A stretch of 14,336 nucleotides of DNA from an uncultured Clostridia bacterium. Its GTDB lineage: Bacteria; Bacillota; Clostridia; Peptostreptococcales; Acidaminobacteraceae. Below are positions 7,000 through 12,498 of this stretch, piece by piece. Position 1 is the first letter of the stretch, and every line of letters begins with the position of its first letter. The position numbers and the translations under genes are program-made. The stretch is from assembly GCA_945950065.1 (NCBI GenBank), contig CAMFGQ010000027.1:1-14336 (forward strand), written 5' to 3'. Below the pieces are notes generated by a model that saw only the letters and a list, made by a program, of their open reading frames with translations, ran no database searches and had not been told where the DNA came from.

Positions 7000-8001
7000 A
7001 TGGAAAAAGCAATTTTAGAAATCAAAGATCTCGTCGTAGAGTATCGCACTGACGATGGTGTCGTAGAAGCCCTCAATGGGCTAGACTTAAAAATTATGCC
7101 TTCTGAGACCCATGGTCTTGTAGGAGAGACAGGTGCTGGTAAAACAACAGCAGGATTAGGCGTGTTAAAGCTCATTCCTCATCCTCCTGGAGTTGTGGTC
7201 AGTGGAGAAATCTATCTTGATGGCACCGATGTCATTCAAGCACCCGAAAAAGATATGGAGAGCATGAGAGGCTATGATGTCTCCATGATTTTCCAGGATC
7301 CCATGACAAGTTTGAATCCCGTTATGACGGTAGAAGAGCAAATTGCAGAAGTTTATGAGCTGCACGAAAAAGTGACCAAAGCTCAGGCCCTAGAAAAGAC
7401 CCATGAGATTTTGGAGCTAGTTGGTATTCCAAGAGGAAGAGGATCAGAATATCCTCACCAATTTAGTGGTGGTATGAAGCAGCGTGTGGTCATCGCCATT
7501 GCACTAGCAGGAAATCCTAAACTTCTGATTGCTGATGAGCCAACAACAGCTTTGGACGTGACCATTCAGGCTCAGGTTCTGGATATGATGAAGGAACTAA
7601 AGGAAAAATACCAAACAGCCATGCTGATGATTACCCATGACCTAGGGATTGTTGCAGAAGTCTGTGATAAAGTCTCTGTAATCTATGCCGGTCGTATCGT
7701 CGAGCAAGGAGATCTTGTGGATATCTTTGATCATACAAGACATCCCTATACCGAGGGACTCTTTAACTCTCTTCCAAACCTTGCCGACCGTCAGCAAAAA
7801 TTGAAGCCCATTAAGGGCTTAATGCCTGACCCGACGAATCTACCTACTGGATGTCCCTTCCATCCACGTTGCGACTATGCTATGGACATTTGTAAGGTAG
7901 AAAAACCTCCCCGGGTCTATCGAAATGAAGAACACTATGCAGAATGCCATCTCTACAATGAAGAGAACATCCAAGAAGGGGGAGTGATTGGCCGTGACTA
8001 A
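7000..8001 (+). CDS. Peptide ABC transporter ATP-binding protein, DppD/OppD type
   Basis: This is one of the two ATPases that drive import. The motifs are intact: Walker A GETGAGKTT (42-50), Q-loop at FQDPMTSLNP, signature FSGGMKQR (155-162), Walker B LLIADEP with Asp179/Glu180, D-loop ALDV and H-loop His213. The C-terminal oligopeptide/dipeptide extension contains four cysteines, Cys285, Cys291, Cys298 and Cys316 (CX5CX6CX17C). Structures of related Dpp/Opp importers show an iron-sulfur cluster in this extension; here that is inferred. At 333 residues the length is usual. GGAGGAG directly after the previous stop lies 3 bases from the ATG. The 3' end overlaps the next gene by 14 bases, so the pair is translationally coupled. 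Confidence 0.94.
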   Translation: MEKAILEIKDLVVEYRTDDGVVEALNGLDLKIMPSETHGLVGETGAGKTTAGLGVLKLIPHPPGVVVSGEIYLDGTDVIQAPEKDMESMRGYDVSMIFQDPMTSLNPVMTVEEQIAEVYELHEKVTKAQALEKTHEILELVGIPRGRGSEYPHQFSGGMKQRVVIAIALAGNPKLLIADEPTTALDVTIQAQVLDMMKELKEKYQTAMLMITHDLGIVAEVCDKVSVIYAGRIVEQGDLVDIFDHTRHPYTEGLFNSLPNLADRQQKLKPIKGLMPDPTNLPTGCPFHPRCDYAMDICKVEKPPRVYRNEEHYAECHLYNEENIQEGGVIGRD

Positions 8002-8983
8002 ACCGATTATTGATGTCAGGAACATGAAAAAATACTTTAGAACTCCCGGTGGGATGCTTCATGCTGTAGATGATGTGAGTTTTACCATTGACAGAGGGAA
8101 AACCTTAGGCGTGGTAGGTGAGAGTGGCTGTGGTAAATCCACCACAGGAAGAACCTTACTCAGACTTCTTGAACCCACAGGGGGAGAGATTTATTTTGAG
8201 GGAGAAGATCTTTCAAAACTCTCTAAAAAAGAGATGCGAGAAAAAAGGAAAGACATGCAGATTATTTTCCAAGACCCCTTTGCATCCTTAAACCCACGAA
8301 AAACCATTAGTGAGACCATTATGGAGCCCATGATCATCCATAAACTCTATGGTAGTAACAAAGAGCGCATGGAAAAAGTACGTGAAATCATGTCCATTGT
8401 AGGACTGGCTGACCGTCTGGTGAACTCCTATCCTCATGAACTTGATGGTGGGCGTAGACAGCGTATTGGGATTGCTCGTGCCTTAGCACTCGAACCTAAA
8501 TTCATTGTCTGTGATGAGCCAGTCTCTGCACTGGACGTATCCATTCAAGCACAGATCCTCAACCTTCTTGATGATCTGCAAGAACAAATGGGGCTCACCT
8601 ATATGTTCATCACCCATGACCTGTCGGTTGTCAATCACTTCTCCGATGACATAGCTGTTATGTATCTCGGGAAACTGATTGAAAAAGCGAGTAGTGATGA
8701 CATTTTCCTGAAGCCACTACATCCCTATACTCAGGCCTTGCTATCGGCCATTCCCATTCCGGACATTCACTACAAGAAGGAGCGTATCATCCTCAAGGGT
8801 GAAATCACCTCTCCCATTGAGCCGGAACCCATGTGCCGTTTTGCTAACCGCTGCCCTTATGCCATGGATCGCTGCTTTAAGGAAGAACCAAAATTCCTTG
8901 AAGTGGAGCCCAATCACTGGGTAGCCTGTTTCTTACACGGAGACCATGATACCGAGCAGGTAAAGGTAGAAGTAGAGGAGTAG
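7988..8983 (+). CDS. Peptide ABC transporter ATP-binding protein, DppF/OppF type
   Basis: This partner ATPase forms a heterodimer with the preceding DppD-type protein. Walker A is GESGCGKST (44-52), Q-loop FQDPFASLNP, Walker B FIVCDEP with Asp176/Glu177, D-loop ALDVSIQAQ and H-loop His210. The ABC signature is altered: LDGGRRQR (152-159) instead of LSGGQxQR, so the conserved Ser is Asp. The C-terminal extension carries Cys283, Cys289, Cys296 and Cys314, with the same spacing as in its partner. The start is taken as TTG 7988 just after GGGGGAG; GTG 7994, two codons later and 9 bases from GGAG, is equally possible. The gene ends the importer operon and is followed by a strong terminator. The family call is secure. 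Confidence 0.93.
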   Translation: MAVTKPIIDVRNMKKYFRTPGGMLHAVDDVSFTIDRGKTLGVVGESGCGKSTTGRTLLRLLEPTGGEIYFEGEDLSKLSKKEMREKRKDMQIIFQDPFASLNPRKTISETIMEPMIIHKLYGSNKERMEKVREIMSIVGLADRLVNSYPHELDGGRRQRIGIARALALEPKFIVCDEPVSALDVSIQAQILNLLDDLQEQMGLTYMFITHDLSVVNHFSDDIAVMYLGKLIEKASSDDIFLKPLHPYTQALLSAIPIPDIHYKKERIILKGEITSPIEPEPMCRFANRCPYAMDRCFKEEPKFLEVEPNHWVACFLHGDHDTEQVKVEVEE

Positions 8984-8991
8984 AGAACGTA

Positions 8992-9030
8992 AAAAGATCT
9001 TCTTATGGTTGCCATAAGAAGGTCTTTTTT
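8992..9030 (+). terminator. Intrinsic terminator of the ABC transporter operon
   Basis: AGATCTTCTTATGG (8995-9008) pairs with CCATAAGAAGGTCT (9012-9025) through 14 pairs, one of them T-G, around a three-base loop. Six T follow (9025-9030). Confidence 0.93.
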
Positions 9031-9057
9031 GTCAATGACGAGAAGATAGGATAAACT
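9029..9057 (+). promoter_or_regulatory. Candidate promoter of the amidohydrolase gene
   Basis: TTGTCA (9029-9034, 5/6 match) starts in the T-tract of the previous terminator. TAAACT (9052-9057, 4/6 match) follows after 17 bases. Transcription would start near 9064, about 33 bases before the ATG. Because the terminator before it is strong, a promoter is needed here. Confidence 0.5.
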
Positions 9058-9096
9058 AGAAACAGGACAATAAATTGAATCTGTGAGGAGTCAAGC

Positions 9097-10245
9097 ATGA
9101 AAGCAATAACCAATGTAAAAATTCTACCTGTGGTAGGTGAACCCATAGAAAAGGGCTATGTCCTCTTTGATGAAAAGATCAGAGAAATCGGTGAAGGATC
9201 ACCCGAAGGAGAGTTTGAAGAAATTGATGGAGAAGGAAAAGTTCTCATTCCAGGGCTAATTGATCCCCATACCCATATTTCGACTTTTCAAGGAAGAAGT
9301 ACCTTACCCGATGTGAAGGAAGGCAATGAATACTCATCGCCGATTACCCCCTATGTGCGAGGTATTGATGCCCTGAACCCCGATGACATTGCCATTGCAC
9401 GCACGAGAAAGGCTGGTTTTACAACGGTCTACACAGGTCCTGGTTCTGCCAATGTGATTGGTGGTGTAGGCTGTTCCATTAAACTCAGAGGAAAAACTGC
9501 CGATGACATGGTGATTCCAGGTAGTGAAATGATGAAGATGGCCCTAGGTGAAAACCCCAAACGTTTCTTTGGACTGGAAAAGAAACTCCCTGTGACCCGT
9601 ATGGGTGTGGCTGCACTGCTACGCAAAACCCTTTATGAGGCAAAGGCCTATAGCGATGAACTCCTGGATTATGAGAACGGTGATGCCAATCGTCCAACGC
9701 CTGACTTTGAGAAGGAAGCTTTAGTTGCGGTAGTGCGTGGAAAACAACGCTGTCGCATTCATGCTCACCGAGCAGATGATATTGTAACCGCCTGTCGGGT
9801 GGCCAAGGAATTTGACCTTGACTTTGTCATTGAGCATGCCACCGAAGGCTATAAGGTAAAGGACTATTTGGCAGAAAATCAAGTGCGTTGTGTGGTTGGA
9901 CCCACCATGCTCTCTCCTGTAAAGCTAGAGCTATGGGATATTCGTCTTGAGAATGCTAAAGAGCTCAGTGAAGCAGGAGTAGTGATTGCTTTAACCGAAG
10001 ATACAGACTACAACACATGGAAGTTGCCTATTCATGTGGGAGTCCTCATCCGAGAGGGACTGGACTATGATGTGGCACTGAGGGGACTGACCATTGAGGC
10101 TGCACGTATCTTAAAGTTAGAAGATCGACTGGGCAGCATCGAGGTTGGGAAAGATGCGGATCTGGCACTCTTTGATGGTGATCCCTTCTCTAATATGACA
10201 AAATGTGTCATGACCATTATCGATGGTGAAATCTTTCGCGACTAA
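9097..10245 (+). CDS. Metal-dependent amidohydrolase, imidazolonepropionase-like (COG1228)
   Basis: This is a cytosolic hydrolase of the amidohydrolase superfamily, which cleaves C-N bonds with one or two metal ions. A small N-terminal beta domain leads to LIPGLIDPHTH, with metal ligands His58 and His60. The family stretch GENPKRFFG...VTRMGVAALLRK follows, then His222/His224 (RIHAHRADD) and His247 (VIEHATEG). The C-terminal beta domain ends with LGSIEVGKDADLALFDGDPF. Relatives usually carry T-D-H-P for the catalytic Asp, whereas this protein reads TEDTDY (300-305), so Asp302 or Glu301 must take that role or activity is changed. At 382 residues the length is normal. GAGGAG lies upstream of the ATG, and the gene stands alone between terminator-bounded units. 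The substrate is unknown; a peptide or amino-acid derivative would suit the adjacent importer. Confidence 0.88.
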   Translation: MKAITNVKILPVVGEPIEKGYVLFDEKIREIGEGSPEGEFEEIDGEGKVLIPGLIDPHTHISTFQGRSTLPDVKEGNEYSSPITPYVRGIDALNPDDIAIARTRKAGFTTVYTGPGSANVIGGVGCSIKLRGKTADDMVIPGSEMMKMALGENPKRFFGLEKKLPVTRMGVAALLRKTLYEAKAYSDELLDYENGDANRPTPDFEKEALVAVVRGKQRCRIHAHRADDIVTACRVAKEFDLDFVIEHATEGYKVKDYLAENQVRCVVGPTMLSPVKLELWDIRLENAKELSEAGVVIALTEDTDYNTWKLPIHVGVLIREGLDYDVALRGLTIEAARILKLEDRLGSIEVGKDADLALFDGDPFSNMTKCVMTIIDGEIFRD

Positions 10246-10262
10246 TTGTTACTAACTTAGGG

Positions 10263-10268
10263 TATAAT
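10263..10268 (+). promoter_or_regulatory. Perfect -10 box upstream of the ferritin-like gene
   Basis: TATAAT at 10263-10268 matches the consensus -10 exactly, 31 bases before the ATG at 10300. No good -35 sits at 17 bases (GACTAA, 10240-10245), so an activator or an alternative sigma contact may be needed. No terminator separates it from the amidohydrolase gene, so read-through is also possible. Confidence 0.45.
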
Positions 10269-10299
10269 AGATACAGACAAATTCAATGAGGAGGTAAGA

Positions 10300-10779
10300 A
10301 TGAAATCAGTAAAAGATGTCTTCACTGCAATTGTGGATTTTGAAAATCGTGTAGGACTTTTTTATGAAAGCATTGCAGAAGACGTACGTCAACAGTATGG
10401 TACTTTCTTTGAGAAGCTAGCTGAAGATGAGTACAGACACGCCAAAATCTATGAAGCACTAGGTGAGAGGGCTTCAAAGGACGAAAGAATCATTCTTAGT
10501 GATGATGATGCAGCCTTTATGAAGTCCATGTTTGAAAACTCTGTTTTGGGCAAAGACTTTGATCCAAAGAAGATTTCAAAAATGCGTGACAAGTTCCAAA
10601 TTCTAGATCTTGCTGAGCGTGTTGAACGAGAAGCTACTTCCTATGTACAGGACATTATGGGCTTCTTCCCTGACTTCGCACCTGAAGAAGTAAGAATACT
10701 CCTTAAGGAAGAGCGAAAGCATCTCCAGATGATTCTTGAGAAAAAACAGCAAATGACAACAGGATTTTTAGGACTCTAG
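10300..10779 (+). CDS. Ferritin-like diiron protein (rubrerythrin-type, without rubredoxin domain)
   Basis: This four-helix-bundle protein of 159 residues probably binds two irons and acts in peroxide reduction or iron handling in the cytosol. The duplicated metal-binding pattern is complete: Glu15 in helix 1, Glu44 and His47 (EDEYRH), then Glu109 (ERVEREATSY), and Glu138 with His141 (EERKH). The CxxC pairs of a rubredoxin domain are absent, so it is not a full rubrerythrin and needs another electron source if it is a peroxidase. A strong GAGGAGG site precedes the ATG. It has its own -10 box and terminator, and sits directly before the encapsulin cargo gene, so a shared role in iron or oxidative stress is likely. 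Its C-terminus (TTGFLGL) is not a recognised encapsulin targeting tail. The exact reaction is unknown. Confidence 0.82.
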   Translation: MKSVKDVFTAIVDFENRVGLFYESIAEDVRQQYGTFFEKLAEDEYRHAKIYEALGERASKDERIILSDDDAAFMKSMFENSVLGKDFDPKKISKMRDKFQILDLAERVEREATSYVQDIMGFFPDFAPEEVRILLKEERKHLQMILEKKQQMTTGFLGL

Positions 10780-10790
10780 AGCTGGATAGG

Positions 10791-10821
10791 AAAGAGACGA
10801 TGAACCTCGTCTCTTTTTTTT
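10791..10821 (+). terminator. Intrinsic terminator after the ferritin-like gene
   Basis: AAAGAGACGA (10791-10800) pairs with TCGTCTCTTT (10807-10816) around the loop TGAACC. A run of T continues to 10821. It separates the ferritin-like gene from the encapsulin pair. Confidence 0.92.
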
Positions 10822-10822
10822 C

Positions 10823-10928
10823 TTGCAATCATCTTGAAAAGAAAGGATAAAGGTTTCACCTGCTGATAGGGAGGTATAAGGGAAGTAGGTAACCAACTAG
10901 AAAGAACGTAAAAGGATAAGAAATCCTT
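10823..10928 (+). promoter_or_regulatory. Leader of the encapsulin operon with a weak candidate promoter and a small hairpin
   Basis: A promoter is expected here because a terminator precedes. The best candidate is TTGCAA (10823-10828) with GATAAA (10846-10851), 17 bases apart; TATAAG (10875-10880) is another possible -10, without a good -35. This gives a leader of about 60-85 bases. Just before the ribosome binding site, AAGGAT (10912-10917) can pair with ATCCTT (10923-10928), followed directly by AAGGAGGAG. I see no clear Fur or PerR box. Confidence 0.3.
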
Positions 10929-10940
10929 AAGGAGGAGAGC

Positions 10941-11282
10941 ATGTCTCAATATCATGAATTGCCGGAATTGCTAAGTGAAGAGGATCGCAACTTTGTACGG
11001 GCACTGAGTTCACTCAAAGAAGAAATCGAAGCCGTAGACTGGTATCACCAGCGTGTCGCTCTCTGCGAAGACGAAGAGCTTCGTGAAATCATGAAACACA
11101 ATGCCATCGAAGAGATGGAGCATGCCTGCATGACTCTAGAATGGCTACGTAGAAATATGTATGGATGGGAAGAGAACATGCGCACCTATCTCTTTACAGA
11201 AGGAAGTATTTTGGAGATCGAAGAAGGAGGTTCATCTGAAGAGGAGCCTTCATCAGGTGATCTGGGAATTGGAGAACTATAG
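10941..11282 (+). CDS. Encapsulated ferritin-like protein (EncFtn), encapsulin cargo
   Basis: This 113-residue cargo ferroxidase oxidises Fe(II) inside the encapsulin shell. The two-helix body closely resembles known encapsulated ferritins: LSSLKEEIEAVDWYHQRV (24-39 region), then HNAIEEMEHACMTLEWLRRNM. By position against the Rhodospirillum rubrum protein, the ferroxidase ligands are Glu28, Glu58 and His61, with Glu27 and Glu30 at the entry site. Each chain has half a ferritin fold and dimerises to make the iron site. An acidic, Ser/Glu-rich linker (about 92-105) leads to the C-terminal targeting peptide SGDLGIGEL, the classic docking signal for family 1 encapsulin shells. AAGGAGGAG lies upstream of the ATG. 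The shell gene follows 8 bases after the stop. The assignment is very secure. Confidence 0.95.
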   Translation: MSQYHELPELLSEEDRNFVRALSSLKEEIEAVDWYHQRVALCEDEELREIMKHNAIEEMEHACMTLEWLRRNMYGWEENMRTYLFTEGSILEIEEGGSSEEEPSSGDLGIGEL

Positions 11283-11290
11283 GAGGATCT

Positions 11291-12079
11291 ATGGATATTT
11301 TAAAAAGAAAAATAGCTCCCATTAGCCAAGCGGCATGGGATGAAATTGATCAGCGTGCACAAGAAGTGCTTCGTGCCATGCTCTCAGCAAGAAAGGTCCT
11401 CAAAGTCAATGGACCAAAAGGTTGGGATTATCCGGCAGTTCCAGAAGGTAGGCTGGATATTTTAGAGGAGAAAGAAGAACTCTCCACAGGAACCTACAAA
11501 CTACAAAAACTCGTGGAAGTGCGAAGAAGGTTTACCCTGAATCGCTGGGAACTGGACAATGTTGAGCGAGGCGCTAAAGACATCGATCTAGGTCCCCTGG
11601 AAGAAGCAGCTGAGGAAATCGCTCTCTTTGAAGAAGAACTCATCTACAATGGATACAAAAAAGGTGAGGTAGAGGGACTTAGTGCAGCAGCGGCTCATCA
11701 AATGAAATTTGGCAAAGAAGCAGATGAAATCCTAAAGAGCATTGGCGAAGCAAAATATGCTCTCTATAACAGCTATGTGCTTCCACCCTATGATCTCGTT
11801 GTTTCACCTGAAGCCTACGAGAGACTGAATAAAAACTACGAGGGGATGAATCTGTATAAGCAAGTTGAGAGGATTATTGAAGGAGAGATTATCCGCTCTA
11901 AGGTTGTCAAGGGAGCCATCATGGTACCCCATAAGGATGATGATCTTGAGTTCACGGTGGGTCAAGACTTCTCTGTCGGCTATGAGAACGAAGACAACAA
12001 GACGGTGACCTTATTCATCACTGAATCCTTAACCCTACGGGTTCTAGATGAAGGGAAGATCGTTAACTTTAAACTATAA
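11291..12079 (+). CDS. Encapsulin shell protein, family 1 (linocin M18-like)
   Basis: The shell protein self-assembles into a protein nanocompartment with the HK97 phage capsid fold. The 262 residues match family 1 encapsulins throughout: an N-terminal helix MDILKRKIAPISQAAWDEID that binds cargo tails, GPKGWDYPAVPEGR, FTLNRWELDNVERGAKDIDL, then EEELIYNGYKKGEVEGL. The P-domain includes LPPYDLVVSPEAYERL, and the C-terminal part GQDFSVGYENEDNKTVTLFITESL ends in a beta strand. Length equals that of the Thermotoga maritima shell (about 264), which forms a small T=1 particle, so the same size is likely. AGGAGG (11281-11286) overlaps the cargo stop, which suggests coupled translation. With the preceding cargo it forms an iron-storage compartment. 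Nearby genes give no sign of a prophage. Confidence 0.96.
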   Translation: MDILKRKIAPISQAAWDEIDQRAQEVLRAMLSARKVLKVNGPKGWDYPAVPEGRLDILEEKEELSTGTYKLQKLVEVRRRFTLNRWELDNVERGAKDIDLGPLEEAAEEIALFEEELIYNGYKKGEVEGLSAAAAHQMKFGKEADEILKSIGEAKYALYNSYVLPPYDLVVSPEAYERLNKNYEGMNLYKQVERIIEGEIIRSKVVKGAIMVPHKDDDLEFTVGQDFSVGYENEDNKTVTLFITESLTLRVLDEGKIVNFKL

Positions 12080-12084
12080 TCATC

Positions 12085-12122
12085 AAAAAAAGCTCAATTC
12101 TGTAATAGGTTGAGCTTTTTTT
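12085..12122 (+). terminator. Intrinsic terminator of the encapsulin operon
   Basis: AGCTCAA (12091-12097) pairs with TTGAGCT (12110-12116). Flanking A (12085-12090) and T (12117-12122) runs extend the stem and supply the T-tract. The symmetric A/T flanks could also let it work on the other strand. Confidence 0.9.
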
Positions 12123-12181
12123 CTTTCAAAGACTTCTAAGGAAAATCCCCAAATATAAGCTGTTTTTCGCCCTATGGGCTA

Positions 12182-12210
12182 TTGTATTCTTATTTTCCCT
12201 ATGATAACAT
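12182..12210 (+). promoter_or_regulatory. Weak candidate promoter upstream of secG
   Basis: TTGTAT (12182-12187) and TAACAT (12205-12210) lie 17 bases apart, and TATGAT (12200-12205) is an alternative -10. Matches are modest. A promoter is expected in 12123-12235 because a terminator lies before it. A small GCCC-TAT-GGGC palindrome is at 12169-12179. Confidence 0.25.
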
Positions 12211-12235
12211 TAATCTGTTATGGAAGGAGGTTGAA

Positions 12236-12484
12236 ATGGATACATTATATTTGGTTATGACGATTGTATTTTTGTTAGCTAGTGTTACGTTGATTATCAG
12301 TGTTTTAATGCAATCTGGAAAATCTGCAGGACTTAGCGGATCCATTGGTGGTGGAGCTGAACAACTTTTTGGAAAGCAAAAAGGTCGTTCACTGGACGCG
12401 TTGTTTGAAAAGATCACAACCATCGCTGCCATCGTGTTTATGTTAAGTGCTGTCGCTCTTTTGGTTATACAAAATTATAGATAA
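12236..12484 (+). CDS. secG: Preprotein translocase subunit SecG
   Basis: SecG is the small accessory subunit of the SecYEG channel and assists SecA-driven protein export. The 82 residues show the family layout: a membrane helix (about 3-22), VLMQSGKSAGLSGSIGGG and a cytosolic loop with EQLFGKQKGRSLD, then a second helix (about 55-78) starting ALFEKITTIAAI. I chose ATG 12236 because GGAAGGAGG (12222-12230) lies 5 bases upstream. The frame is open back to a TTG at 12182, but those 18 extra residues have no family match or ribosome site. In many Firmicutes secG precedes rnr and smpB; here a pyrophosphatase gene follows after 14 bases. Confidence 0.95.
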   Translation: MDTLYLVMTIVFLLASVTLIISVLMQSGKSAGLSGSIGGGAEQLFGKQKGRSLDALFEKITTIAAIVFMLSAVALLVIQNYR

Positions 12485-12498
12485 GGTGAGGTTGAAAA

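Noticed and set aside
10756..10776. The C-terminus TTGFLGL of the ferritin-like protein as an encapsulin targeting tail.
   Set aside because: It lacks the LGIG-type core and the flexible linker seen in the true cargo at 10941-11282. It remains only a weak possibility.
11291..12079. The encapsulin as a prophage capsid gene, since the fold is shared with HK97.
   Set aside because: No other phage structural gene is nearby, and the cargo gene with targeting tail directly upstream identifies it as an encapsulin.
12182..12235. An 18-residue N-terminal extension of SecG from a TTG.
   Set aside because: The ATG at 12236 has a perfect ribosome binding site and matches SecG length. The extension covers the likely promoter and leader.
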